Part shown: one piece after another, positions 23,523-34,539 of the stretch
Layout of the letters: every line of letters starts with the position of its first letter
How positions within the stretch are numbered: position 1 is the first letter of the stretch
NCBI GenBank assembly: GCA_021229015.1
Contig: CM037777.1
Location: forward strand, 57,047,608-57,111,607
Source: Solen grandis
Taxonomy: Eukaryota; Mollusca; Bivalvia; Adapedonta; Solenidae
Reading direction: 5' to 3'
DNA length: 64,000 nt
Position numbers and translations under genes: made by a program
Notes under the pieces: generated by a model
Told to the model about the DNA's origin: nothing
Seen by the model: only the letters and a program-made list of their open reading frames with translations
Databases searched by the model: none

Positions 23523-24380
23523 AAATACCATAATGTATCAGTATAGTGGAATCAAAGCAGCAGTGACAGATAGCCTTCAAAAAGGCGTGGTGACATGCAT
23601 TTTCTTTTTCATCAGTGGGTATCAAGCGGGATTTTCATGCACATCAGGGTTCCACATTAACCTTTTTGAGAGCTGGACCAGTGGTCCAGTAACTTAGAAA
23701 ACCTACTAGACCTGACCTTAACTGAACTAGACCGAAGTGTAAAACACATACATGTCATACTTAGATCAATATACTTACTTTGAAATACCTAACAGTGTTT
23801 TTTTTTCCATGTTTACCTTTAGAAATGAATAAAGGTCTACAAAGTTAATACTAGAATTACTCTTGTGTTATATGCTTTTCATTAACATTGCATGAACACC
23901 TTGACTGTACCTACATGGAAATCCCCATATATGCGAGTTCCGGATAATGTCTATTGTTAAATGATTTTCAAGCAATTCCATTTAAAGCAAAACGATCTGT
24001 TTCTTGTCATCTATTCATAAAGTTTTCTTGATTCCTCTTTACCTTTTTCGTTCATTACTGACATTGTCTTTTTTGTCGGATGAAAAGACTATTTGACATT
24101 TTTCATATCGACTGCACACTGCGGTAAAAACAAATCGCAAAAAGGTCTATTGTCATTTTACATGGGATCCCAGCATAATAAGAAGATTAGCGTTCATGCA
24201 TTAACTGGCATCTCTAGCATTTTTAAATCAAATTTTATTCATTATAATACGAAGATTTCGTAAACATTATAAAATGAAAAGTTAGATGAAGAAATAAGCT
24301 TTCTTAGCTTAGTATTACGACATTGAAATTGGCAAGTGCGTGTGGGAAATAGCCTCGTTCTGAAAACACAAACAAAAGAG

Positions 24381-24622
24381 TTAACCCTTTCCCTCATATA
24401 GACTCATTTTGACGCACTCATTAGGTACCACATAAAGCCTGATCTGCAGAAAACCACAGTTAAATCTTAGCAAATTTAATTACAAAATCCCCATTTCCAG
24501 ACCACTGAGGAGCAGCGAACAGCATAAAACCTGATCAGCCTGCTAGTTACTCACAGGCTGATCTGGTTTTATGTTGTTCGCAAAGGTCTTTTCATGGTTT
24601 CCTCTATGAGAGAAAGGGTTAA
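24381..24622 (-). mobile_element. TTAA-type hairpin MITE, copy 7 (inside the 1.3-kb TIR element)
   Basis: TTAA-bounded, 242 bp, inverted. The hairpin has broken pairs in its centre (GCTAGT against ACTCAC) and a mixed AACAGCAT/ATGTTGTT arm pair. It sits inside 23645-24973 and is therefore younger than that element. Confidence 0.95.
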
Positions 24623-24757
24623 CAAGGTTGTTACTGAAAATGCTGCTATATAAAGTAGACTGATCTGGTTTTATGTTGTTCGCATAGGTCTTTTCATGGT
24701 TTCCTCTATGAGGGAAGGGGTTAACAAGGTTGTTACTGAAAATGCTGCTATATATAG
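24558..24757 (-). repeat. 102-bp tandem duplication of MITE end plus flank
   Basis: The segment from CTGATCTGGTTTTATG through the MITE terminus and about 35 bp of flank (CAAGGTTGTTACTGAAAATG) is repeated once, shifted by 102 bp. It produces a second TTAA end at about 24719-24724 without a second element. Confidence 0.85.
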
Positions 24758-25086
24758 CACACGCGGGTTTTTCAAGAAACTGTTTCATCAAGGATCGATA
24801 GTTTGGCCATTACAGTTATTTCTGTGCTCTTAATGTGTCAATAAATAAAATTTCTGCGAACTTTGACCAATTTAGAACACGACCAGTCGGTCGTGTTAGC
24901 CTAGGACTTAGGTGGACCAGACCATCAATCTACTAGTGAGTGTCGTTCGGTCAGGCCTTCATGTCGAACCCTGCACATGATTTTAATTCATGTAGAATCT
25001 TTGAAGAAAATGTGAGAATTCCTCAATCCCACGTCCTAGAATAGACATTGATTCTGATATGGTTATTTTTTTGTATAGCATGGTGT

Positions 25087-25400
25087 TTGTTTGTTTGTTG
25101 GGTTTAACATCCCACCAACCGTATTTCAGGCATTTGGAAACGATGTCTAATTGAGACAGCTATAGTGACACTGCACTGTGCAGTATCAGGCCATACACAT
25201 GTGGAATGGTACAACACCCAGTCACATTATCCTGACACCGGGCCAACCAGTCCTGGAACCACCCTTATATGCTGAGCATCAAGCAAGGGAGCTATAATAG
25301 CACCTTTTTTTTAAGACTTTGGTATCTCACAGCCAGGGATCAAACCCACGACCTCCTGCTCCCGAGGCAGACACTCTAAGCACTTGGCCACCGGGGACGT
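25087..25400 (-). mobile_element. SINE family A copy
   Basis: The minus-strand read from 25400 gives a tRNA-like head (GTGGCCAAGTGCTTAGAG-like A-box, B-box GTTTGATCCC), then a body with GGTTGGCCC and GGATAATGTGAC. The tail is complementary to GTTTGTTGGGTTTAACATCC. About 314 bp; it looks complete. Confidence 0.8.
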
Positions 25401-26888
25401 AATAGCATGTAATATCTGATAATCTGATAAGATCATAAGCCAACTATTGATTAATCAATTATCACACATATAGATATTTATACATATATATACTGAAACA
25501 CAAAACCTGCTTCCATAACATCAAAATATAATCCTGAATTCAACATATAAAAGACTATTTACTGAGAAAAAGTTGTCAGATACACACACACACACAAATT
25601 ACCATAAACACTCATGTTCCTATGACTTCTATATTGATTTTGGAGAATTCAGTTTTTCTTTTGTTTTCCAGAATTTTACCCCACCCATTAAGAAGTTGTA
25701 TTGGCGAAGTCTATAGGTATATTTCATCTAGATAAAATTGGTATTAAAGCTTTATCGTATTTACTTGCCTGAAAATTGTTGTCTGTAATATCTATCATAT
25801 TGTGAAATAAATGCTTACAAAATCATTGTTCTCGTATTCATATTTTTTGTTTATATTAATACGATTCACCTGAAACTTGTACAATACTCTACTTTACATA
25901 ATAATTAATTGACGACATATAGCTGAATGCAATGTTTATATCATCATTACTGAAACCAAATTGCCACCTATTAATTAGTTGTTCTAATCATATAACCAGT
26001 TAGTACATTCAGACAATATTCTGGCTAGTTAGTATCATTTTGGACAGAACTGTCTGGTTTATGATAATTGTTCACCGAAAAATGCCATGTATTGTGCACA
26101 TTCATGTATAGTGCGCAGCTCGAGTTTGAGGCTCGAAACCTTGGAAAAAAGTATTTCCCTTCTATAATGCATGTATCTTTTTCGTACAACGAGGTGGCAG
26201 CCATCTTGTTTACTCGTGGTTGTTTTGCAGATATTCGATTGCACAACAGGTGGAAATATTCTGCTGCTTCCACAAGTCAGGTGTAATGTAGTGATTATTT
26301 TCACATCTTTAGTATCCACATGCATTTGCATTGTTACCTTGTTAAAGCTGATAGTTTGAGTTATAATCTAAACTACCAACACCATCTGGTTTGTTTTTTG
26401 CAAGTCTCTGAACAAAGGGTATTTGAAGTACACAATTATCATGAACCAAACAGCTCTGTCCAATACGAAACTTGTCAAAATTTTGTAGGATTGAACAGAA
26501 ATTAATAAAATACTGTTTATTTATGCATGGTCACTGAAATGTAACATCGCATCTGTTTGTATGTTGTCAATTAATTATTATGTAAAGCACAGTACTGAAC
26601 AGTATGGGGTTTCCAATTGAAGCGTAAGAAATTTGAAACACAAGTATGAGAAAGAGAACAATGATTTTGTAAACATTTATTGTACAAAACCATGATAGAA
26701 ATCACAAATAGACAACATTTTACAGGCAAGTACATACGATCAAGCTTTAAAATCAATTTTGCGCATGAAATATACCAACAGACTCTACTGATACGGCTTC
26801 CTAGTGGGTGGGGAAAAGTTTGGGAAAATACGAAAATAAAGTTCTCTTGTATTGTGTGCACCCCTCTTTCAGAAACGAAATATAAGTT

Positions 26889-28414
26889 AAACAAGAGGGC
26901 CATGATGGCCCTGGATCGCTCACCTGATATCATTAGGCTATGTAAAATCAAGTGACCCCTGGGGCAGAGCCAATTTTGACCCCAGGGTCATGATTTGAAC
27001 AAACTGGGTAGAGGTCTATTAGCCCATGTTACATACCAAATATCTAAACTCCAGACCTTGTGGTTTTTGAGAAGAAATTTTTCTAGATTTTTTTCCAAAA
27101 TAAGTCTATGTAAAATCAAGTGATCCCTGGGGAGGGGCCAATATTTTCACCAAATATCTAAATGCCAGGCCATGTGTTTTCTAGTTTCCTAAAAAGAAGA
27201 ATTTTCAAGTTATTTCTATATTAGCCTATGTAAAATCATGTGACCCCTGGGGCGGGGCCAAATTTGACCCCAGGGCATGATTTGAACAAACTTGGTAGTG
27301 ATCTACTAGACAATGCTGCACACCAAATATCTAAACCCTAGGCCTTGTGGTTTCTGAGAAGAAGATTTTTCAAGTTTTTCCTATATGAGCCTATGTTAAA
27401 TCAAGTTGACCCCTGGTGGGTGGGGCCAATTTTGACCCCAGGGTCATAATTTGAACAATCTTGGTAGAGAGTCATAAGATCATGCTACATACCAAATATC
27501 TAAACTCCAGGCCTTGTGGTTTCTGAGAAGAAGATTTTTTCAAGTATTTCCTATATTAGCTTATGTTAAATCAAGTGACCCCTGGGGCAGGGCCAAATTT
27601 GACCCCAGGGTCATAATTTTGAACAATCTTGGTAGAGAGTCATAAGATCATGCTACATACCAAATATCTAAACTCCAGGCCTTGTGGTTTCTGAGAAGAA
27701 GATTTTTTCAAGTATTTCCTATATTAGCTTATGTTAAATCAAGTGACCCCTGGGGACACACCAAATATCTTAACTCTATGCCTTGTGGTTTCTGAAAAGA
27801 AGATTTTTCAAGTTTTTTCCTATATAGCCTATGTAAATCAGTGACCCTGGGGCGGGGCCAATTTTGACCCCAGGGCATATTTACAACTTGGTAGGATCTA
27901 AGACATGCTCAAACAAAAATCAAAAGGCTAGGCCTTGTGGTTTCGGAGAAGAAGATTTTTTCAAGTTTTTCCTATATTAGCCTATGTTAAATCAAGTGAC
28001 CCCTGGGGCGGGGTCAATTTTGACCCCAGGGCCATAATTTGAACAATCTTGGTAGAGAGTCATAAGATCATGCTACAACCAAAAATCAAAAGGCTAGGCC
28101 TTGTGGTTTCGGAGAAGAAGATTTTTAAAATTTTCATTTTTAAAATCTATTTTTAGCTCCTGTGACCTAGATTTTTGACCAATCAAAATAATTTTAACAA
28201 CTTCGGATAAGGGCCCCATAATGAACATTCCTGTGAAGTTTTATCAAAATTGACCAAGCGGTTAAGGAGGAGATGTCGTTTGAAGCAAAATGTTGACGGA
28301 CGACGGACGGACGGACGACGGACGGACGACGGACGGACGGACGACGGACGGACGGACGACGGACGAAGACCGGTCACAATAGCTCACCTTGAGCCTCTGG
28401 CTCAGGTGAGCTAA
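26889..28414 (+). mobile_element. Pearl/CvA-like element 3 with 165-bp-type core, inside copy B
   Basis: AAACAAGAGGGCCATGATGG head, eroded 165-bp-type core array, conserved bridge (TTTTAGCTCCTGTGACCTA; CAAGCGGTTAAGGAGGAGATG), ACGG microsatellite (28294-28367), and 3' stem-loop AGCTCACCTTGAGC...GGCTCAGGTGAGCT. Host sequence on both sides resumes family X order. Core units carry AAGTGACCCCTGG landmarks and several short internal deletions. Confidence 0.8.
28294..28367 (+). repeat. ACGG microsatellite inside element 3
   Basis: Alternating GACGGACGG and GACGACGG units. The Ser-Val-Arg-rich open frame read from the opposite strand is an artefact of this tract. Confidence 0.95.
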
Positions 28415-28826
28415 AAAGAACACACAATACATGGAATTTTACAGTACTTCAAATACCAACTGGAAATAGACTCGCAACAAACAAAAACATGAGGTGTCAA
28501 CATTTAAAGACTATAGTATTACTGAAATTACTGGCCATAATAAACATCAATGTAACAATGCAAAATGAATGTGGATACTAGAGGTGTAAATATTGATTGT
28601 CGCATGACCGACTTACGGAAACAGTAAAACCTGAGTTACTTTAGATCAATCAAACATGGGCAAAACACATGCGGCTAAGCAAAATTGCAGCCTCCCCTAA
28701 GTACGAAGAATGAATGCTCATTTTAGAAGGGAAATAGAGTTTTTCAAAGGTTTGAACCTTACACTCAGGAAGTGCACTATACATGAGTATGCACAATACA
28801 TGAGCGTTTACAGTACCCCCTTAGAA

Positions 28827-30507
28827 CCAAGATTTACAAAAAGACTAACAGTCTCTGCATCGCCAAAGATTTCAATACAGTACTATATACTGAAAAACGA
28901 GGCAGGCTGGTCTGACTGTCCTGGGGTCTGTCACATGACATAGATGGGACAACAAACATGAACATGATTCATGAAATAAAATAAAGTGTATAACTTTCTA
29001 ATTCTTCAATAACAGTTTTGACCTCATGAACTGGGGAACTTGTACAATTTTGTTTGGCTGTTGGATTTTTTTTTTTACATCCATGATCCAACCATATGCA
29101 TTTATACTGCTTATGTTTACTTGACACAGTACCTCAGGTACAGTTTTACACTTTCTGTTGTTGGGTTCAATCAGAGAACAAGCCTTAGTCTTTGCTCTTA
29201 TCTAATGATTGATTATTTTTCTCAATACAGAGATTTCTAGTTTTATTTGAAGTGCTTGTTGTTTTAAATGTAGTATTATGTTAGATTTTAGCACAAAAGT
29301 TATGTTATTCTCGAAGACAATCTCAACATTTCTATTACTCTCTGAACATAGTAAGTTGGAATACTAATATTAGCATTCATACTGAATTTAAGTCAAGGTC
29401 ATACATGATAACATTTTCAAACATCACCAATTTTAATGGCCTTATAGAATTTTCTTTTCATAAAAAAAAGAGATGCCACAGTGCTGTATCTGTGTATATA
29501 CATGATGATGTGGCATGCTACCTCATCCTGTCTCACTGACCAATGAGTCCTGGAAATACCCTGCATTTATGCACAGTGCCAAATTGAGACAGCCTCTACA
29601 TGGTATATCATTGGATGATAGATTGGGAGTTAAACATGAGACCTTCCGTCTTTGAGGCAGACACTTAATTTTACCACTTACAAACATAGGATGTTAAAAA
29701 CAGCTTTAGAGATGTATATTGTGTAGAATTTCAAATGACAGCTACCGGAGACATAAATTCAGTGCTACCAATGAGGCACTCAGCATGACATGCTATTTTC
29801 TAACTTGATGTAATGCTTCAAGTTCTCCTAAAGGAGGTACTGACAACATTCAAGGATACATAAATGTAAATTAAGCAACACATTGCATAATGAGACTGGG
29901 TGGGGTAATAAAACATTTGTGCGTATTTTTCTTTTGTCCTTCTTCATTATGGCTGATCAGTAATGGGGTGACAGTGTATGCAAATGACAGTAAAATACAA
30001 TCTTGTAATATAAACAATTAATAAACGCAACCCTACATCACATGCAGTCAAACTCAAAACTCTCCCATTGTTCTTAAATTGTGTTGTACAATAAATGTAT
30101 GCATTTAATTTATATACAAGTCCTTTGAATATTGCAAACAGATGTATTCACTTTTGAAAGAAACTAATTTAATAAAAAAATTATTATGTGTGATGTCTCA
30201 GTTTCCTTTTACTTTCTTTTCTCTATTTCTTCTTTGAGAAATTTCTGTCACTACTGCCAAAAAGGAGCGTGTCAAATTAAAACCGTCATTCTTGACACAA
30301 ACATAAACAAATGCACGACACTCTGAGCTACTAAAGGAAAATCATTATCACCGAACTTTGCTCATATAAATGTTATCTAGTATTTCCGAAAAGCACCTGT
30401 CGGTATGCTAATGAACATTGAAATTTGAATATTAGGAGAAACAGGGACCAGACGGATTGACATGATTAAGCAAAAACTCACAGTCACATTTAGGACTGAA
30501 ATCTTAC
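28827..30507. other. Probable intron sequence with an old SINE
   Basis: Apart from the remnant at 29471-29690 nothing is recognised. This is the donor-proximal part of the inferred first intron. Confidence 0.35.
29471..29690 (-). mobile_element. SINE family A, strongly diverged copy
   Basis: GATGCCACAGTGCTGTATC, CCTCATCCTGTCTCACTGACC, GAGTCCTGGAAATACC, then GATTGGGAGTTAAACATGAGACC occur in family A order. Many substitutions and gaps make it an old insertion. Confidence 0.5.
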
Positions 30508-30524
30508 CTTCTTGAATCAGACAT
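30508..30524 (-). CDS. First coding exon (start codon) of the minus-strand gene
   Basis: On the minus strand, AACAAA precedes ATG TCT GAT TCA AGA AG, directly followed by a strong donor GTAAGA. The 17 coding bases give MSDSR plus two bases of a codon. The exon at 15402-15552 supplies one base (C) first, completing serine, so the join would read MSDSRS followed by SVQLPD. The two exons fit in phase without further exons, giving a first intron of about 15 kb. The 5' UTR must lie upstream (above 30524); its start is not determined. Function unknown. Confidence 0.5.
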
Positions 30525-31020
30525 TTTGTTCAATTCTTATACGTTTCAAACAAACAGTGAAAGTCTGTGAGAAAACCCTTTCACTACTGAAACAAGTAAG
30601 TTTCAGTTACGAGACTTGTCCCAGATTGAGACTAACGGTCTACATGATTAGCCCTGGTCATGCTAGCTTTTCTCGTTTGTATGAACATTTATCTTCTAAT
30701 CTTTCTGTGAATTGAACAAATTATACACCACGTTCATCATTGTAAAATATCAGAGAGTCTTTAACAACAACTTTCGTAATAAAATCCAACAATCATTTCA
30801 ACTGTATGTCATCCATAGCGATCTTATTTACAGATGCTCGCGAACTACTTTCTTGCGCAGTGAGAAACCTATACAATTTAGTAACGGATGTTTAATTTCG
30901 TCTAAAAGTAATAACCATTATTAAATCAATCATTTTTGAAATTATACATCTTACTTTTAACGATTCAGAGCTATGATAAGAGACAATTTATTTTTACTCG
31001 GAACTATATCGTACATATCA

Positions 31021-31029
31021 ACTTCCGGT
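31021..31029 (-). promoter_or_regulatory. Candidate ETS-type site upstream of the minus-strand gene
   Basis: On the minus strand this reads ACCGGAAGT, the full ETS/GABP consensus common in animal housekeeping promoters. It lies about 500 bp upstream of the proposed start codon. A CRE-like TACGTCA occurs nearby at about 31050. One site of this length can occur by chance. Confidence 0.25.
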
Positions 31030-32135
31030 ATGTGTTATTCGGTTTTCTTTTACGTCAAAGTGTCATGTGACCAAATTTGGGGGACTGTTGAATCTACGTT
31101 TTTTTTTGTCAGTAAATATCACATACACGTGTATGTGTTATTAAGTGGACATGGAACCAAGACAGTATAATTGACCATCGTTAAGTATATATTGAATTCA
31201 ACCTTATTTTTTTTTTGAAGATAATCAATTTAAATCAATCTGAAGAAGAGCGTTTTAAGTATAGAAGTTGAAGATAAGGACAATTAATATTTAAATAATA
31301 CAGTTATTATAAAAAGGAAAAGGTTAACAAGAAAATAGCATTTTGCGCGAGTGATTAAGAAATTAATTCATTTTTAATAAAGATTTAACTTGATAATCCC
31401 TTGTCTATTTGGAGATGAGATTTCAGAAGCCGCGACGTTCAATCGCTTAGTACTAATTCTACCGGTACTTATATAACGTTACTGCTGCTCACGATGTTAT
31501 GAATTAGCTTAGAATAAATTTTTTTAAAAAATCAAAAATATCGAGGGAGGGGAATAAAGAAAGTTATGATCTAATCATACAGATAGATAGACCTAGTAAG
31601 TAACAAATTAGATGTGATGTTAAGATCCGACCACAGTTTTTCGGACGCTTGATCCTATGGCGGCAGCGAGTTGGTGGCTAGCTTTTGTTATGCACAGACC
31701 AAAAGTCGACATCTTAATGTTGAGAGAACAAATACTCGAGCTTTGAAGACAACTGACACTGCTCATCAACCAAAAAACACAAACAGGCCTACACTAAACT
31801 GTGCGTTTACAATTTGTACACAGTTCATCTTAATTTCTAATACAACGTATTTATAAATTTATCAATATGTGGTATATAAAGAAATTAATTTGTGTTAACA
31901 CAAATATAACTTTAAATAACATATAAAACCACAGAACGTCGAAATATAACAAATAGACCTTGGCTGGTGAAAATAAATTTGTCAGGGCTCTAGACAAAAC
32001 TTTGAATTTCATCTAAAATTTCGACTCCTCACTTTTTTTTTCGCCAAACCGGCTTCCAAAAACATACCACCATATGGTAAGTATTGTAATGTCTATCCGC
32101 TGGCTTACAGGCGTTTTAATTGATAGTTTGCTTTT
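31030..32135. other. Putative intergenic or promoter region
   Basis: No repeat recognised. At 31658 the plus strand reads CCTATGGCGGCAGCG, which is both a YY1-like motif and an ATG followed by a 29-codon frame (MAAASWWLAF...). No splice or homology support for a gene was found. Confidence 0.3.
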
Positions 32136-32612
32136 GTTAATTGGGTTAAAACGTCATGCCGGCAATATTCCAGACATGCTTAAGTTTAAACATTGATTAC
32201 GAAACAAGTTATCGCGACTTATTTTAATCACTCTCGATGGCTCTGTTGGCTGCGTATGTGGTCATTATAGAGGGAGGAAACGGAGAAAATCCACGTGTCT
32301 GGTCGGGCGACCACTTTACCCTCTCACGTGCGTGACCAGGAATCGAACCGAGTACGCACTGGTGAGAAGCGGAGCGCGTTACCAATTGCTACGCTATCGA
32401 GGCGGATAATCACGCTGCAGTATCCCGACTTGGACATGGGGTATGATACCATACCCAGTCACATTATCCTGACAACGGACCAGCCTTCCCCGGAACTACG
32501 CTTACATGCTGAGCGCCAGACTTGGGAGCTATAACCAGTACCATTTTCACGACTTTGGTATGTTGCGGCCAGGGATCGAACCCACGACCTCCCGAGTCCG
32601 GTGCGGACGTTG
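32136..32612 (-). mobile_element. SINE family A copy interrupted by SINE family B
   Basis: The tail piece (TTGGGTTAAAACGTCATGCC, then ATTCCAGACATG) lies at 32136-32179. The rest (CTGCAGTATCCCGAC, GTCACATTATCCTGAC, GGGATCGAACCCACGACC) lies at 32404-32612. About 45 bp of the family A consensus between the pieces is missing, so insertion was accompanied by deletion, or the junction is a rearrangement. Confidence 0.65.
32180..32403 (-). mobile_element. SINE family B copy (inside a family A SINE)
   Basis: Read on the minus strand: a head with A-box-like ATAGCGTAGCAATTGGTAAC and a B-box GGTTCGATTCCTGG. A body with GAGAGGGTAAAGTGGTCGCC follows, and a tail through CCATCGAGAGTGATTAA to GTTTAAACTTAAG. 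It matches the plus-strand copy at 56580-56822 along its whole length. The 79-codon plus-strand frame overlapping it is a SINE by-product. Confidence 0.8.
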
Positions 32613-33159
32613 TAACAACTGCATGGATCCCGATCGTTTTCAATAGCAGTAATACACGTCGATGAAGTATATAGGTAGTGATATCTATGACGGTAGCAGT
32701 GGCAAATGGCAACAGTAATAGTTTGGCTAGTTGATGTTGTTATCGTATTTTGGTTTGCTCTATTTTAACAAGCGACAGCAGTCCGTGTCGCCAATCACGT
32801 TACTGATTACCACTGATTCACGATTGAGTATATCCTATAAACTCACCTCACTCTCATTTTCCACGTCACTCTATACTTTTTCAGATTATCTGTGATAACT
32901 AAATTTCTTCGTCAATTTACAAACGTTGACTAACGTTACATGTGGTCTGAAGCGTTTGTAGGATCCGTGACTTGCGGTTCTTCAGTCTGTTTGTGGTCTT
33001 AATCTAGCATAGACATAAGGAAAAGAAGTATCGTTAGTACTTCAAACAGATATCCATTCATTTAATTTGGTTTCACAATATTGTATTTCATTTTTCTATA
33101 TATAGGACTGGTTTATACAAATTTAATTGCCAAATACAAAAAAAAAAAAATAGGTACAG

Positions 33160-33161
<2 letters not shown>
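32613..33161. other. Unassigned sequence
   Basis: Nothing recognised. Ends in an A tract (33139-33151) just before an AT microsatellite. Confidence 0.4.

Positions 33162-33203
<42 letters not shown>
33162..33203 (+). repeat. AT dinucleotide microsatellite
   Basis: Uninterrupted alternating TA/AT for about 42 bases. Adjacent open frames rich in Ile-Tyr are artefacts. Confidence 0.95.
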
Positions 33204-33205
<2 letters not shown>

Positions 33206-33517
33206 AATATGTGTTGTAATTGTAGACAAAAGGGTTGAGTCACAAGTTCTCAAACTTAGATTCGACTCTCCCCTGACAAGAGATAACATGTAAATAAATT
33301 TATATGACTGAAATAGATATATGTTCTTGGCAGATACATGTAGAAATAATGGTAACACTACTACTAATGATAATAATAGTTATGGTAATTATAGTAAAAG
33401 TTAACAACAACAAAAAACAAACAAACAAACAAAAAACGAAAGAAAAAAACAAAAAAAAAAAAAAAAAAAAAGAATAGAAAAGAAAGAAGAGGAAGAAAAT
33501 AAGAGCTGGATGGTCTC

Positions 33518-33842
33518 TCAATATTCCCTGAAGCGTTTTGTGTTTTTGATGTATTTATGGACAGCATTTACTATACTTATGTTGTCTTCTTGAGAAATGG
33601 TTACATTTCCGTTAAGAAGGAGATTGCAATTTAAAGGATGCAAATGTCTTGTTTCTTGGAATAATTGGATACGTTCATTATTGTATTTTTTACATCGAAA
33701 AAAAAGTGCTCGGCATTTTCAGGTACATTACAATATGAACATAAATTATTTTCAGTAACATGATTAAGGAATAAATCATTATTCAGGTCACTACAATTAT
33801 TACGCATTCTGGTGTGTAACACAGATAAATAGGACTACGGAG
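33518..33842 (-). pseudogene. 5'-truncated LINE reverse transcriptase C-terminus
   Basis: The minus strand encodes the C-terminal end of a non-LTR retrotransposon polyprotein. Residues LHTRMRNNCSDLN and a zinc-finger-like segment LCSYC...ENAEHFFF match the zf-RVT-type domain after the RT/thumb. A frame change occurs in the run of eight T (about 33700-33707 on the complementary strand). After it the frame continues with LHPLNCNLL and AVHKYIKNTKRF, then a stop at 33518-33520. A pyrimidine/A-rich tail region follows on the 3' side. No RT palm motifs remain, so this is a dead 5'-truncated copy. The exact clade is not determined. Confidence 0.75.
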
Positions 33843-34539
33843 GAAAGGATAATACATAGCTTTTTCCTTTCTTTTTTCCTTTTCTTTCTCACCAAAAAGG
33901 AACGAATAAAGTTGGTAGTGACTTTTTTTTAAAACGATCACTAAACCATTATCTAGTGGATAAAGATCTGTAACATTTAATTAATGTTAAATTTTAGTGA
34001 ATGAGCTACATTTTAGTCGATGATGGAAGTCATTTATATGTGTAAACAGAAGACCGTTAGCTAAATGTCTGTAGATAGACTACTTTTTAATAACTCCAGC
34101 ATTCCAATGTTACTGTGGCGAATCTTATTCTTGTAAATTAATTATCAGACCAGTCGCGGGTCTAGACCTCTCTGCACACCAGAGCATTTGTGGGGACAGC
34201 TTTGTGATTCATTGGATTGCAATATCGACCATTACCACGAGACAGTACACATTTAAAATATGTACATGTGGGTGTGTTACGATACTAGCAATTCCTACAA
34301 AGCAGTAATAGTTTATATTATTTTTATTTTTTAAAGACATTGTTATTAGGTGTTTCCCGCATTTTCCGTTATCTTAAGATACATTCGCGTACTTTTAATA
34401 CTCGAACTACCCTTCCCTTCGTTGTTTCCGCAACACACTATTGAAATATCAAAAACTCAAAATTAAATAAAAAAAACACAAAAAAACAAGGAAATCCAAA
34501 TAATGCCCCAGTGTTCTTAAGAGCATATTTGGTACTGCA
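33843..34539. other. Unassigned AT-rich sequence
   Basis: Nothing recognised. The 5' truncation point of the LINE fragment adjoins it. Confidence 0.4.

Larger units (their letters stand above)
23645..24973. mobile_element. 1.3-kb TIR DNA transposon with CAGGGTTC ends (non-autonomous)
   Basis: Left end CAGGGTTCCACATTAA; the right end is the inverse of CAGGGTTCGACATGAA. Inside both ends are GGACCAG-containing palindromes (GGACCAGTGGTCC at the left). The flanks carry CACAT directly on both sides, a possible 5-bp target duplication. CAGGG ends are reminiscent of hAT elements, but those make 8-bp duplications, so the superfamily is open. It encodes no protein. It is interrupted by the MITE at 24381-24622. 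Confidence 0.65.
26071..28446 (-). mobile_element. Family X transposon copy B (inverted, inside copy A)
   Basis: Read on the minus strand it begins at 28446 with TACTGTAAAATTCCATGTAT and is broken at 28414/26889 by a pearl-like element. It then continues through the left-half landmarks (CCACCCACTAG, TTACATAATAATTAATTGAC) to ends near 26071. Length without the insert is about 850 bp. Long open frames on both strands here are non-coding. Confidence 0.75.
25600..28815 (+). mobile_element. Family X transposon copy A, split by a nested insertion
   Basis: The left part 25600-26070 is collinear with 2031-2520. The right part 28447-28815 is collinear with 2535-2790 and ends TTTACAGTA. The join (left ATAATTGTT, right CAAATACCAACTGG) matches the uninterrupted order in copy 1. 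Everything between is an inverted copy B, which itself contains a pearl-like element. Length without insertions is about 840 bp. Confidence 0.75.

Noticed and set aside
26571..26951. 126-codon minus-strand frame and its overlapping plus-strand frame
   Set aside because: They lie within inverted copy B of family X and run into the pearl-like element head. The matching region in copy 1 has no frame.
31658..31746. ATGGCGGCAGCG start of a 29-codon frame
   Set aside because: Very short with no donor site near its end. It may equally be a promoter motif.
32295..32534. 79-codon frame similar to the one at 56498-56689
   Set aside because: The similarity is due to the shared SINE family B; such frames are often mis-annotated as genes.
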